Assembly: GCA_025617745.1 (NCBI GenBank)
Contig: CM046871.1
Span: 35,560,722 to 35,624,721 of the forward strand
Source of the DNA: Heliocidaris erythrogramma
Taxonomy: Eukaryota; Echinodermata; Echinoidea; Camarodonta; Echinometridae
Direction: 5' to 3'
Length of the DNA stretch: 64,000 bases
Shown: positions 25,045 to 37,366 of the stretch, piece by piece
Layout of the letters: each line of letters starts with the position of its first letter
How positions within the stretch are numbered: the first letter of the stretch is position 1
Position numbers and translations under genes: made by a program
The notes under the pieces: generated by a model
What the model was told of the DNA's origin: nothing
The model's database searches: none
The model's input: the letters and a program-made list of their open reading frames with translations, nothing else

Positions 25045-25329
25045 CTTAAAGTGATACGCCACCAGGCTGCCGTGGGGAAAGTCAGGATTGCGTAAGCCCC
25101 ATTCACTCGTACACAAAGTTTGAGCGTCGAACGCGTCCGTTGGACTACTGGGATTATATTTCGGACTGCACAAAGCCGACCGAATCTCGCACGAGCTTGG
25201 CACGAGAGCTCGAGCTCAGGCGGAGCGTGCATGTTGCGCAGCGACTGGTCTGATCGAATCAGGTAATGAACACGGTGCCCTCTCGCGGTATAAAAACGTC
25301 CACAATCTGCAATCGAATATCCCTTTAAT
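25045..25329. mobile_element. MITE with TTAAAGGGATA ends (family J)
   Basis: It starts CTTAAAGTGATACGCCACCA and ends AATATCCCTTTAAT. The interior CATTCACTCGTACACAAAGT and CGGACTGCACAAAGCCGACC is shared with 32178-32475 and partly with 1362-1440. The interior is CpG-rich. Confidence 0.7.
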
Positions 25330-25654
25330 AGGTTTCTCCAATATTTAAATTTAAATACACGAAGCTCAAACAGACGGGAAGAAGCTTCAAACATGAATCA
25401 AGGAGCTATGTTCGTTGGAGATGGGGGAGGGCTAATTGTGTGACACATTCATTACCATGCAGACTCGAAGATATAAATCCAACAAAAAAGAAATACATTA
25501 CTAACCCGCTAGCAATCAAAATATACAGTGAGCCAAGCCCATAAGGAACAATAGGCCTTGAAGCACAACACGAACTTTCCTTCTGGGCAACAAAATTTTG
25601 GTTGAAAAAAGAGAAGAAAGAGCCATTAGAAAATATTTGAGGGTTGGGCCTTAC

Positions 25655-25712
25655 CTTGGAAAGTCATGAATCATCAACTTGTAAATTCTGCCACTGTATA
25701 GCCAGAAAATTC
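25655..25712 (-). CDS. Unidentified membrane protein gene, exon e
   Basis: A 58-nt minus-strand exon with near-ideal signals: acceptor TCTTTGTTTCCTTTTTAG before 25712 and donor TCCAAG/GTAAGG after 25655. Only one frame is open across it. It reads (G)IFWLYSGRIYKLMIHDFP with the last two bases AG carried over. It is aromatic and basic, consistent with the edge of a membrane segment followed by a cytoplasmic or lumenal loop. The preceding intron is about 7 kb; the next exon with matching phase is at 866-929. Confidence 0.58.
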
Positions 25713-26099
25713 CTAAAAAGGAAACAAAGAGTACACGAACATATTAAAATAATACAGAAAATTAGTGACAAAAAATACCTTTAAGTAAAAATATATACAT
25801 TTTGTCTTTTACTTTTCTTAACAAAAAAACAAATGTTTGTTGTTTTTTTAATTTGAGAAAATGGGCAAGTGCTTTTCTGGTTTTAAGGCATACATTGAGA
25901 CAAGACTCAAATCACAGATGTACATCTGACTGCTTCCAAATACTGGCCACTAGATGGCACAATAGCAATAATTTCACTTAAGATGAGGCAACACCGTGAA
26001 CACGTACAGTATCAAAAGAATCCATCATTGTTATTCTTGCATTGTAACATCTGTGGTTGCGAACACTAGCTCACAGAGATATTTCCAAATCAGACTTAT

Positions 26100-28256
26100 A
26101 GAAGAATAAACATCAGAATTTTTTTTCTTTTCAATAATCTTTATTAATGATTCCATGTAATACAAATTATACAATCAACATATTCTCTTTGAATGTTTTA
26201 ACAAAATGGACAAATAAAATACTTTACACACTCACACTCACACACACACACACACACTCACACTCACTAACATGCACATGAAATATCAAGGAATAATTGT
26301 ACATATTCTCAAATATTAACTCCTGAAAATGACAAGTGCTGACCACTGAATTCATATTTATTTTTGTTTTGTATAAAAACAAGTGGTGTTAAGTTTCCAT
26401 TTGGCAAGTATCAAGAAGAACCTCCTTTTCCTTTTTAATCCTCTTTTATGATTTTGGACGATAGAATTATAGAGAAAATAATCATCAGAGCTCTTGTTAT
26501 TATAGTCTACCATGTCCAGTTGAACTACTTGTTAAATTGAGCAGATCACTGATTGGCGACTCTTGATTCTGTGACAGATCTAGGCCGAGAGCGATCTAAA
26601 TCGATACTCAAGAGAGTGGGGAAAGATTGGCAACTTACAACCTAGGATAATAGAGCATGTGTTTTCATGTATACCCGCAACCCCCCCCCCCCCCCCCCCC
26701 ATTTTTTGTTTAATCATTCTAATGCAGACATACTTTGATGTCATTCTTACTTATCATCACACACTAAATTTTCTTTGCATTTTAGATTAGAATCTTGTCT
26801 CTCAGTCTGAGCTGATAAATATCTATCCAATGCATATAAAATAGAGCTACTATGCATTCTTTGCGCTGATAAATAGTTATCCAAGACTATGACAGAACCG
26901 TTATGGATAAATATCTATCCAAACATATAAAATAGAGCTGCTACGCATTATCAATCAAAAAATATGCAGTGAAAACAATCAATTTAATGTGCGGAAAATA
27001 ACTGCCTGCAGTCTCATGTACCTTTTAAAAAGAATTTTGTGCAGAAAGGGAGCAGTGATTGAAATGGTTGCCCCCTAGCAGCTGCTGAAATAACCTAAGT
27101 TTTCTTTTCATATCGAACGATTTGCAAAATGGCACAAACTAAGATTTTGTCTGGAGTGACGTGTGGAGGAGAACAATGGACTGAAAACAATCAATACACA
27201 GGGGATTGAAAAATATGTGCATGCAGTATATGGCTGTTTTTATAAGGGCCATTCACATATGACATAATGGTAACTACAACTATAAAATCGATTGAATTGA
27301 ATGTAGCAAGGTATCGGATTTAAAAAAATCAGTGCTGAAAGCTCATTAGCATAAATTTGTGAGCAACATTGATATCCAAATGTCTTTGTTACATAGATCA
27401 ATTTTATAGTTACTGTCATGGTTATATCTATCGTTATTATTATCATTATCGTAGATGTTATCTGCAATAATTGACCAGCCCTTTAGTACATGTACTTCTA
27501 TGAGTTCCAAAGTTTCTTGAAGAAAACTTACTCAATTCTTTTTTTTTCACAGAAATCTGGGAGACCAATACTGTGCACACTTTTTGTCTGTGTGCTTACA
27601 TTATGCCTGATTGTTTTTTGGTGTTTTGTTCTTTGCTTTAGGGGGCACATGCCCCATGCCCCCCCCCCCCCAAAAAAAAAAAAATAATAAATAAAAATGT
27701 GCCATTGACAGAGAAAACATGGAGTTGATGGAGCATTACAATGATAAATCTTTAGTCCCACAAACACCTTTGTCCCACAATCATATACATGTATGTGAAA
27801 CAGACTGATGACCTTCCTCTTTCATTGGGTCATGCTGTGACCTCATGAGGTCCATTTTCCTTGTATCATATCACTGCTGGTAATGAAGAAGGATGTAAAG
27901 AGCCATATTCAGATGCTAACACCCCCCCCCCCCCCCACCATTCTGACTTTTTTCCTGTTTTTGTTATTTCTCAAAAATTGACAGTAAAAGCAACAATGTA
28001 TAAGTTTAATAACATCTTAAAACTACAAAACAGACACCCGCATATGCACATACTCACATACTTTCCGAGGGGCCAAGTTTACATTTAATACAAAATGTCA
28101 ATGAAGATGTTAAGGACAACAGAGCTTTGCAAGAATACTACAAAATAACCCCCAATCTGACTTCATAAACTATACAATAGTTTGTATGCTACATGTATTT
28201 CTACAGCTATAGCAGTGTTGATGCAGCAGACTTTCCAATATAACCTCATCAGATCT
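26100..28256. other. Intronic sequence between exons d and e
   Basis: Contains a (CA)n-rich patch (26228-26270), C runs (26681-26700, 27660-27671, 27921-27937) and a pair of similar CTATCCAATGCATATAAAAT-type segments (26821, 26917). No coding signal. Confidence 0.4.
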
Positions 28257-28404
28257 GGCCCCTCTTGCATGAAAAGTTGCGATTAAACGCAACTCAAAAA
28301 AATAAACGCAACTTGATTTTCAACCAATCAGGCTCGCATATTTTGGACTTGCGTTTAATTTTATGAGTTGCATTTAATCGTAACTTTTTATGCAAGAGGG
28401 CCCT
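28257..28404. mobile_element. Palindromic MITE with GGCCCTCTTGCAT ends
   Basis: GGCCCCTCTTGCATGAAAAG to CTTTTTATGCAAGAGGGCCC forms a long hairpin including the GCGATTAAACGCAAC arm. The core again holds TTTTCAACCAATCAGGCTCG, like the CCAATCA core of other families here. A shorter relative lies at 57019-57115. Confidence 0.75.
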
Positions 28405-28601
28405 GGTAAAAAAAAAAAACAAATGGACACACCATGTAGTCAAATTCTAATTTTGTTCTATAAAGAATTGCCAATTAGCATGAATCAAAGAAATATGCAC
28501 TACATAAAAACACCACTATAACTGGGATATGATATTCAATTCAGTACATTTTTATGTGTAGTGCTGTGAATATTAAAGGGAAATCACAACGTTCTTGTGG
28601 A

Positions 28602-28882
28602 GGTGTCGTGGTATAGTGGTTCATTCACTTGACTCTCAATCCAAAGGTTGAGGGTTCGAATCTCAGCCCGGCACTAGCGTCTTTTGGCAAGATCCACATT
28701 TGCCACTCTCGACCCAGGTATTAAATGGGTACCTGGAAGGATTTATTCCTTGAAATGCACTGTGCGCTGATTACGGTCGCCGGAGCTGAAGCCAATGTAA
28801 TAATATCTAAACCCTTTGGAAGTGCATAGGGACTTTATATCACAATGTGATAAGCACTATACAAGAACGGCTTATTATCATT
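28602..28882 (+). mobile_element. tRNA-headed SINE, full length
   Basis: The head GGTGTCGTGGTATAGTGG (A box) and GGTTCGAATCTCAG (B box at about 28653) look like a tRNA gene without a foldable acceptor stem. The body contains CCCAGGTATTAAATGGGTAC CTGG, and the 3' end is AAGCACTATACAAGAACGGC followed by TTATTATC, a LINE-like tail. Confidence 0.75.
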
Positions 28883-29433
28883 TCTTATATCCTTGTCCGA
28901 TTTCTTTGACTTTCACCATCCTCATTTTATTTTTCTGCTTTCACACAAATCATCTTATTACCAAGGTTGGATTGCCCTTTAAGCATCTAAAGCAAATGCT
29001 GCTGAACCAGAACTGAAATTCAATCAATCTTCAAAGCTCATTCAAGGAGCCCCCCTATCCATTAAAGCACACTTTCAAAAGGACACATGTAATTAAATTA
29101 ACACCTACAGGGAGAAAGTGAGATATATACATTCACATGGTCATGTTCAATACAAATAGTTCTTTTATTGTGGGACTACCAATCAAGCACCAAGTCTATA
29201 GTAGCAATTTTACCCATTTAATCTCATAATATACATTTCCTTTATTTTTTTGTGATTCATTATCAAAACAGCATAACCCTTTTTCCTTTTCTTTCTTTTT
29301 TTTTCTTTGCTATCAAACAAATTAACAATGTGCTCTGCAAGGCAGAACATATGAGGGTATTGTTAATTATCATTTTCAAGGACCAGTTGATCTTACTCCC
29401 TTATAGCCAGAACAGAGATGTTGGAGCTGCATC

Positions 29434-29470
29434 TCTTCTGTTGGGAGCCAGTAGGGCATTAACTTAAAAG
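29434..29470. mobile_element. Family B half element
   Basis: TCTGTTGGGAGCCAGTAGGG CATTAACT is one arm only; no complementary arm follows. Confidence 0.4.
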
Positions 29471-29660
29471 AACATAATTTCTCAACTATTTATACTATGA
29501 GGGGAAGTCACTGAACATCCAGGACTGTGAGAATGAGAAGTCTCTGTAAACATCTATTGCAATTAATTCTAAAGAGGGATTACTCTTAAGACCTTTAATG
29601 ACCAACTAATACAAAGGACAGGTTTTATTCAGCTAGATCAAACCAAGAGGGGTTATTGTT

Positions 29661-29930
29661 CTGAGGTGTGCTTTATACACCAATTAATCCCAGGGAAGGA
29701 TTACTAGGGGAATGACTTGTAATTAGTAACTTCTATACCAAAGCATGGCTATTGGAAGTATCTCATCTAACTTTTCACATGATATTACAAAACTCTGAGG
29801 TGTGCTTACACCAATTAATCCCAGGGAAGGATTACTAGGGGAATGACTTGTAATCAGTAACTTCTATACCAAAGCTTGGCTATTGGAAGTATCTCATCTA
29901 ACTTTTCGCATGATATTACAAAACTGCATT
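29661..29930. repeat. ~130-bp direct tandem duplication
   Basis: CTGAGGTGTGCTT..ACACCAATTAATCCCAGGG through TTTTCRCATGATATTACAAA occurs twice, with only a few substitutions and a short indel; a recent local duplication. Confidence 0.85.
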
Positions 29931-30282
29931 TATGTATATGTGACTCATACACTTTGTATGGATCAGAGCTGTACATCAGGATAACATAATTAGCATACAA
30001 AAAGTACTTTATAAAGACACCAATATTAAGAGAAAGAGTGACGTATTGTAAAAAGTACGACATGACAATTTATTTATCACAAGGTCTTATAATAATTTTA
30101 TAATTTCTCATTACATTTTTTTTAATCCAGTCAAATTGGGCTTTTAAACATAGACATTCAGAAAACACTTTCCAGATCAAGTTTCTAAATAGATGTGAAG
30201 TAAACAGGAACTGTATGACGAGTAGGATCTCCTAAATTTCCATCTGGGATATATATCTTACTTCCACTCCCTCAGCAGAAAA

Positions 30283-30675
30283 GCTACATTCATACGGGAC
30301 TCGTGGTTTTGAAAATTTAAGTTAGCGAAACTTTAAGTTAACGAAACCACGACTCCCTAACCGCAACAAGGGTTCACACGAGCCCTAAACAACGAATTTA
30401 AACTACAAGCCGAGCGATCTTTGTGGTTAACCCGGAAGTAGATACTAACGATTGTGTGTACAGTACACATACAGATCCTGTGTTAATAATTCGCGAAGGG
30501 TATGACCCGGAAATTTAACATGAACAGCGAGGTCATTCCTATCCCACAAGCTTGCGAAACTTAAAGTTTATTATGTTCACATGGGCCAAGAAACTACAAG
30601 ATAACTACAAGTTAACTTAAATTTTTTAAAACTACAAGCGAAACTTAAAGTTTAGCTCCCATCGTGTGAACGTAA
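30283..30675. mobile_element. Palindromic MITE (CATACGGGACTCGTGG family)
   Basis: A 393-bp element beginning CTACATTCATACGGGACTCG and ending ATCGTGTGAACGTAACTT, with AACTTTAAGTTAACG-type complementary blocks inside. A second, longer copy lies at 45365-45858. Confidence 0.65.
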
Positions 30676-30779
30676 CTTATTAAGTCTGTGATGAATACCA
30701 TAGACTACAAAGATGGATTTGTTCAAAGTTTCAGCATACATGTACATGTACATCTTTATTGCCATCATAATTTATCCTA

Positions 30780-31243
<464 letters not shown>

Positions 31244-31329
31244 TAACCCGACTTCCAATTGATATTACAGTATGTCTAAAAAATTCAAAGTCACTTTATC
31301 ATTTCATACAAGTCTGAAAATATATACAC

Positions 31330-31634
31330 TGACCCCATTCTCATTACGAGATTGAAAAGTGGATCGCTCCATCGTGGGGCGCGCCAGGGAGGTCATGGGC
31401 ATGCCGTAGGTAGAGGGTAGCGCGATCTATCTTAGCACTCTCTGCACAGTAAATTGTGAATAGGCGTGCTCTAGATCACGCTATCTCTCGTGGACCATCC
31501 CCCAGAGGTGGTCCGGTTTGGGATCGCTGTGGAGCGCCCTGGAGCGTGCTGAAACGATGTTGCCGCATTCTCATCTTAGAGTCGGCACTATCTAGCACGT
31601 GCTAGAGCGCTCTATCCCTTGTGAATGGGGTCAT
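31330..31634. mobile_element. Palindromic MITE with GACCCCATTCTCA ends
   Basis: The ends TGACCCCATTCTCATTACG and CTTGTGAATGGGGTCA pair imperfectly. The interior is much richer in GC than its surroundings and contains repeated GAGCGC and GATCGC blocks that can fold on each other. Confidence 0.6.
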
Positions 31635-32177
31635 AGTATGCATTTGCTCTCCACTTTTTCTCAATACACACTGCACTGTCAACAGCGCCCATTATCACCA
31701 AACCACTCAACAAGGAAAACATGTTCAAAAGTGCTCCATTTATCAAAATCGTCAGGACATTGACAGAGGTCCAAGAAAAACAGGATATTGAACATGATCA
31801 ACCATAAAATGAAATACCAGAAGAACTCACTGTTTACGGTAACTTCCAAGTTCCTAGAGTACATGTGCACATATATTCAAACTTCTATCTATGGTTACAA
31901 TCCACATAGACATTCACTGACATTCCAACCTCAAACACACAGAACAAAATGATCGTTCAAATGAAAAAAACTTGACAAGATTTCAAATATTTTAAAATCA
32001 AAGTCAACCATCACTGATAAACTCACACAGGAGAAGGCAATTTTTTCCTCAAAACCATACGCATTAACCCACTAGATACAATGATACATGATGTATAACA
32101 CACAAAACATACATACTCCACCAGACAATGTTATTTTGTTCTAAGTTTTCAACTGGTAAGATAATAACAAGTACCTG

Positions 32178-32475
32178 AAAGGGATATGCCACCAGGCGGC
32201 CGTGGGGAAAGAAAGAATTGCGTAAGCCCCATTCACTCGTACACAAAGTTTGTGCGTCGACTGCGTACGTCGGACTACTAGGATTAAATTTCGGACTGCA
32301 CGAAGCCGACCGAATCTTGCACGAGAGTTCGAGCTCAAGCGGAGAATGCATGTTGTGCGGCGACCAGTCTATCCGGAGTTTGCGCCCTGCGGGGCAACGT
32401 CATGATCAGGTAACGATCACTGTGCCCTCTCGCGGAATAAAAATGTCCACAATCTGCGGTTGAGTATCCCTTTAA
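32178..32475. mobile_element. MITE with TTAAAGGGATA ends (family J)
   Basis: GAAAGGGATATGCCACCAGG to GAGTATCCCTTTAATA, colinear with 25045-25329 and about 85 percent alike by eye. It has one extra segment near 32375-32400. Confidence 0.7.
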
Positions 32476-32727
32476 TAAGTATTATGCTTCATTTTTGTCT
32501 GTTTATTGCTGCCACATGCTGCCTACTATTGTTTGTATTAGTTTGTATTATAACAAACAATGAGGAGAGCCTTTAAACAGAAATTATCATTTCTTATAGG
32601 TAATCCCCAGGCATTGGTTGCTGTTTATGTCACACTTTATATGTTGTTATGTTTCTTTGAAAATTGTCATGTTATTATATGTTCCTGGAAATTAAATAAA
32701 TTTAAAAAAATAAATAAATAAAAGTAC

Positions 32728-32817
32728 CTTGGACTGTTTTTACAAACAGATAGCAGCAAATTTCATCTTCAAACCTGGGAATATTCCTGGTGTATATAAG
32801 TACCGCTACCACCACAG
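32728..32817 (-). CDS. Unidentified membrane protein gene, exon d
   Basis: The minus strand shows a clean acceptor (TTTTCCTGCTCTGCTAG) before 32817 and a CCAAG/GTAC donor after 32728. The 90-nt exon is entered after one codon base and left after one base. It reads VVVAVLIYTRNIPRFEDEIC and then CYLFVKTVQ: a hydrophobic start, a basic/acidic loop, then an amphipathic stretch. The last base joins the GA of the exon at 25712 to form a glycine codon. A diverged duplicate of this segment lies just upstream at 32995-33070. The splice boundaries and phase are good; identity is unknown. Confidence 0.52.
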
Positions 32818-32994
32818 CTAGCAGAGCAGGAAAATATCCATTCAACAGGAAACCTAGCTCAGTAGCTGGTTTTTTAATTGAATGAGGCAAGATTGCACTT
32901 GTCTGCTTGTAAGGCAGCTACTCAATCGCAGTGTTGAGTAGCCAAATAAAATGAATTATACGTCAAATACCATTAATAACAAGAAATAAAATAC

Positions 32995-33070
32995 CTCGTT
33001 CTCTTTTACAGACAAGACAGCAGCAAATGTGATGATCTTCAAGCCTATAGGAGTAATCCTTGAGTATCTA
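32995..33070 (-). pseudogene. Diverged tandem duplicate of exon d
   Basis: This minus-strand block aligns with the exon at 32728-32817 and its flanks, keeping the order polypyrimidine acceptor, TACxCAAGG, GGxTTGAAGAT, TTTGCTGCT and the GTA donor. It has indels relative to exon d, and its open frame (for example RITPIGLKIITFAAVLSVKE) needs different phases on both sides (2 in, 0 out). It therefore cannot replace exon d in the transcript without a frame change. It is probably a decaying duplicate exon, less likely an alternative exon. Confidence 0.4.
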
Positions 33071-33445
33071 CTGCACTGACTGGAGCAGGTAAGTATCATA
33101 GAATAGGAGAGCTATTAACTAGCTGGTTCTTCCCAAACGAGGCAAGACTGCACTTGTAAGGCAGCTTACTCAATCACAGCATACATGCAAAGCAACAACA
33201 CATGGTCCATAATTATACAGCACATACCAGAACAATGACCTTACACCCCATGGGTTAGCCCAGACCTCCTACAGCTGGGAGCTTTATTTTTTTATCCTCC
33301 TTTCTTTTTCAGAAGGCTATTCCCAGAGCATAGAGAACGGTGGAAGCACAGCTGTGAGGATTTCAAGGGGAACAGTGGCTTGCTGATTAGACCCATTCAC
33401 ACACAAAATAGTGATATATGAACCATGATTCAATTACTTATTGCA

Positions 33446-33514
33446 CGATTGAGAGCCAGAAGGGCATTAACTCATATACTAAATAAATAGTTAACGCCCT
33501 TTTGATTCTCAAGA
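33446..33514. mobile_element. Family B hairpin MITE
   Basis: GAGAGCCAGAAGGGCATTAA pairs with TTAACGCCCTTTTGATTCTC. It sits in the presumed intron between exons c and d of the unidentified gene. Confidence 0.68.
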
Positions 33515-33836
33515 GACTACATAAAAAATCAATCTTGTTAACTCGTATTCCACTGAATAGTGATGTAACAATAACCGCAGGGTAAATATTTGTGGCTATT
33601 CACCAACATGGCAAAATATAATAATTTACATTACTACTTTTTTGAATGGTGATCATAAATTTAATTAATCAAACACAAACATTTTTTCAAAATACACTTT
33701 TGAATCTCACAAATTTCTCTGTGTATGAATGACCCTAATGAAGCACTGGAGGAAGGGTATGGTATGGTATGGTATGAAATAAAGTGCATTAAATTAGTCC
33801 ACACAAACTCAAGTTTGAGAATATTATTAGACTCAC

Positions 33837-33882
33837 TATCAAGAAAATTGTCCCAAATTTGAACTTCCCTGTTTTCATTAGC
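33837..33882 (-). CDS. Unidentified membrane protein gene, exon c (short, polar)
   Basis: A 46-nt block on the minus strand runs from an acceptor ending GGACTCAG to a GTGAGTCT donor. Its phase-0 frame is open and reads ANENREVQIWDNFLD plus one base. This is the phase combination (0 in, 1 out) needed to connect the exon ending at 35971 with the exon starting at 32817. The acceptor pyrimidine tract is poor, so this exon rests mainly on phase fit and the good donor. It would form a charged loop between hydrophobic segments. Confidence 0.38.
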
Positions 33883-34439
33883 CTGAGTCCAGTGACTTAA
33901 CTCATGCTACACACAGCTGTTGTCATAAGGCTAGTTTCTCTCCAAAAGAATTATTTACATGTATTTATTTAGAGCTTAAGCTAATGGAAACAGGACTTTA
34001 GAGCTAGGTCACTCCATTTGACCTTGTACAGTATGATTTATGCACACAGGAAGCCTGGCCATAAGTGACCCCATGAATGTAGATATATGATGTGCACATG
34101 TGGTGACTGGAGGTCAAATGCATGAAAAGTACTCCAAAGACCAGACAGGGGGAAGCCCCCACCTCCATTTCACCACCCCTGTTTCTCACCTCCCTTGTCT
34201 GAAAAATCTGCAGTTTTTGTAGTAAGGTAGTCAGCTTTTAATTATTCTGTCTTCCTAATTCCTATGATTTGGTCTTCTAATTTACTGAAAGAATTAAATA
34301 ATTCATTAAAATAAATTGTAAAGATATTTGATATTGACCTTTCATCCACTTATATTTATATTATAGTTTTGTTTATAATCCTCTTAATATTTACCATTAC
34401 ATTTTTTGTTGTTTATTCTATTACCAAACAATCCTTTCC

Positions 34440-34575
34440 AATGTTTAAAGGTACCAGACTCGATTAGCATCATGCTAATTTCTGGTTCCTTTTATCCTTA
34501 ACTCTTGTATACATTGTGTTTTGTGTATTTTATTGTTTATTATTGGATAAATACATTTCAAATTTCAATTTCAAT
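34440..34575 (+). mobile_element. Probable LINE 3' end
   Basis: GGTACCAGACTCGATTAGCA followed by TTATTGTTTATTATTGGATA AATACATTTCAAATTTC and a degenerate TTTCAATTTCAATTTGAATT repeat looks like the 3' untranslated end of a LINE. No reverse transcriptase sequence is present. Confidence 0.35.
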
Positions 34576-35149
34576 TTGAATTTGAATTTCAGCTTCCAGT
34601 TTTACAAGCCTACCCCCTTTTTTCACTACCACACCCCTGGACATACCCCACATCATACTGGTGTCCTTGTTTGACCTCAGGCTTATACAATCAATGTGTT
34701 TCATGTTTATCAATGGTCAAATGACCAGAAATTACCCATTCATTCAGACAGGCCAAACAGTCCCAAACACAAGCATTCAGGCCTGACCAAGCATAGAAAT
34801 TGGGGAAATTAAAGGAAAACCCAATCTCAATTGGCCGTTACTCTGAGGGAAAGTAGAAAAATCATAGGAGATTGATGAAACTTTGAAAATAGTCAGAAGA
34901 ACATTTTAAAAACATTTTGAAATTTGAGATCATTACATATACATAATTATTTGAACTTCAAAGTGGCAAAATGGTAATTTCAACATGATGTACTTGTCAG
35001 TCAACTCTCCTGTTCGCTCTTACCCACAAAACAACTCAACCGTAATTTTTAAAATCTTATCGCAGAGAACAATTTCTTATTGGAGAACATATTGAATCCA
35101 AAAGATATCTTGAGTACAGTCCCTAATACAAAGAGAGAGAGAGAAATGG

Positions 35150-35325
35150 AAATTAAGGGAAAGTCCTCCTTGATTGAGAGTCGGTTTTAAAAGAAGCAGA
35201 AAAAATAAAGAAACAGATCAGTGAAGGTTTAAGCAAAATCCGATAAGAAAGAAGAAAGTTATTAATTTTTGAAGTTGTAATCAATCAAACACAAATTGGC
35301 AACTCCGTGTCATTCCCTTTAACCC
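35150..35325. mobile_element. Partial copy of the AAGTCCACC MITE
   Basis: AAGGGAAAGTCCTCCTTGAT and GTTTAAGCAAAATCCGATAA through TTGTAATCAATCAAACACAA match one arm of the element at 47339-47880. Confidence 0.55.
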
Positions 35326-35970
35326 GCTGAAAACTGAATTCTCCAACTCCCATATAAGCTTATTCACAGGGTTCATCTGGGTTCCCTTATGCAACAGGTT
35401 AATGATAATGTAGTGTACAACAAGTGGGAGAATTGTCATTAATATTGGGACATTTCTCTGATTAAATTGCCAATTTGACATTCACATAGATTTAGTGATC
35501 TTATTTTTCAAACATTCACAATTCTATTTCTGGGCATTTATCTGATTCTGTTCAAACTGTCATAACATGTTGGGATGGGGGATCTGTAAATGGAAACAGG
35601 ATCACAAACCATTGATCCTTTGGCTATTTTATTGGTTTAATAAATGTATATTCGAGGTGTGTATTTTAGACGTGATCCAGTTTTATACTTGTCAATATTT
35701 TTAACATATTCTTTATTTTGTATTGCTCTGTTAACAGTTGTAATATTTTACTGTTCTGAAATTGTTGTGTACATTGTATTTTAATTGTTTTATGTAATAC
35801 ATGGCTCTTTTGCAAAGCAGTTTTTATGTGCTGAAGAGATTTCCCTGTATAAGGAACACAGAATAATAAATGTTTCTCTGAATTTCTGCTTTCACACAAC
35901 TCAACAAGTTGTTTCAAAGGTTGGATGGCCCTTTAAAAGATACAAAAGCTGAATAAAGAGAAAAACTCAC

Positions 35971-36120
35971 ATCATTATAAACACCAAGGAGAAAATAAAT
36001 CACACAGACTACAAAGAAGGACGATGTAATACATGAACAAAGAAATTTTAGAAAGGGGATAATCGAGAGCAGGAAAACACACAGATTGATGCAATGTGAA
36101 TAGCCCATTGAAGCAATCAC
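35971..36120 (-). CDS. Unidentified membrane protein gene, exon b (two hydrophobic segments)
   Basis: This is the strongest exon of the unrecognised gene. A TTTTCCCCCGAG acceptor precedes 36120 and an exon end GAT followed by GTGAGT lies at 35971. The 150 nt are open through all 50 codons in phase 0 to phase 0. Residues about 11-28 (INLCVFLLSIIPFLKFLC) and 33-47 are strongly hydrophobic and read as two membrane-spanning segments with a short loop; the exon ends YFLLGVYND. Several cysteines lie in or next to the hydrophobic parts. It joins in frame to the upstream exon at 36546-36619 and the candidate exon at 33837-33882. I cannot assign a family. Confidence 0.6.
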
Positions 36121-36545
36121 CTCGGGGGAAAATTACTCCCATTCAGGTATTCAACTTTCTCTTGGACGTTTATACATGTAGGTGTTATACTGAATATTTT
36201 GTTGTGAAGTACTCCTGAATTATATGTTTCACATAGGCCTACATGTACACTAGTAAAAGAAGGACAGTGGTATCAGGACAAAGCATGCATTTTGTATTGG
36301 TAACCATTTATCAATCCAATCAAATATGGAATTTTATACTGAATCAAACTGAATTAGATATTGAATTCTGTATTGAACTGAACTGAACTGAATATTTTTT
36401 AATCTAAATATAAAATGTCTACAAAAAAGAACAAACTTTTACTTTATTTGTACAGCATACCAATCTACACGTATATGATAACTGATGATACAGAACTATA
36501 TTCAAGGGTATGAATAAAAGCTAGTGCTAACAAATGTAAACTTAC

Positions 36546-36619
36546 TTGCAAAACTTCTGAGGAAAAAAAATCACTATGATACAGAGACCCCAGAAAGATT
36601 GAAAGTTTGACCACATATT
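36546..36619 (-). CDS. Unidentified membrane protein gene, exon a
   Basis: On the minus strand an AG (36620-36621) precedes a 74-nt open block that ends at a consensus GTAAGT donor (36545 downward). Entry is with two bases completing a codon, exit is in phase 0. The only open frame reads YVVKLSIFLGSLYHSDFFSS and then EVLQ. The acceptor lacks a pyrimidine tract directly next to it; the nearest lies about 20 bp upstream. Phase fits the following exon at 35971-36120 without adjustment. Function not recognised. Confidence 0.5.
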
Positions 36620-37366
36620 CTAATTAATTCTTTCAAAGCACAGCAAAGGCAAATAAAGAAGATGGGAGTTAAAACATTTTCATCCTGCAAGCACCTATTT
36701 ACATATTAATTAATCATTAACCTATTTTACAAAATAGATTAATTAGCCAAAGAGGGATTGAGAGATATGAATCAAAACAGAAAATTTTTAATGGCAACAA
36801 GAACTAGAGCTTTAGTACCAGTGCTATTAATGTATAAGCGGGGTCACTGGGTATTAACTGAAAATAAACGCTCTCAAAATTCATGATTTCAAACTGCCCC
36901 TATAAAACTTTATAGAAAGCTTTCATAAATTAAAAAAAAAAAACAGAGTACAAATATATTTCTAGCAATGTGTCGTGATGCATAAAATCACTGAACACAA
37001 ATAGCCTTCTCTTTTGGCTTTTAAAAATAGCCCTTGAATTTGTTTTTTCCAATACTAAATCTTCGACACTAGATCTGGAGGCTTGAGAACAAAAGATGTG
37101 ACATCAATGGTGTCACATGTTGTTGCCATGGTAACCAAAGATGATCTCCCAAGATGCTATTTTATCACGCACCTGATACCATAGGTGGAATCCTTGGAAA
37201 GTGTTGTTCCCTTCATTTTTCTAATTAAGTTTCACAATCTACAGTGTCTCCTTAGAGGCCCGGTACAACAATGGTACAAGCAGTCACAACAAAAAGGAGT
37301 AGGAGCAGTAATACAGACATCTTTGGGGATAAAGACAAATTAAAAATGAAAAATGCTTACATTATA

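Larger units (their letters stand above)
32722..33185. repeat. Tandem duplication of an exon-containing segment
   Basis: Two adjacent copies of about 200-225 bp (32722-32945 and 32990-33185) share the run from the AATAAAA-TACC-T-G donor region through CAGCAGCAAAT, CTTCAA, an AGCTGGTT motif and GAGGCAAGA-TGCACTTG. The unit includes one exon plus intron flank. Divergence is considerable, so the duplication is old. Confidence 0.6.

Noticed and set aside
28602-28675. Possible tRNA gene
   Set aside because: A and B boxes are present but the sequence continues into a SINE body and no closed acceptor stem is seen.
33015-33095. Plus-strand block between TTCTCTTTTACAG and CAG/GTAAGT
   Set aside because: It looks like an ideal exon, but every frame has a stop and the segment is the antisense of a duplicated minus-strand exon.
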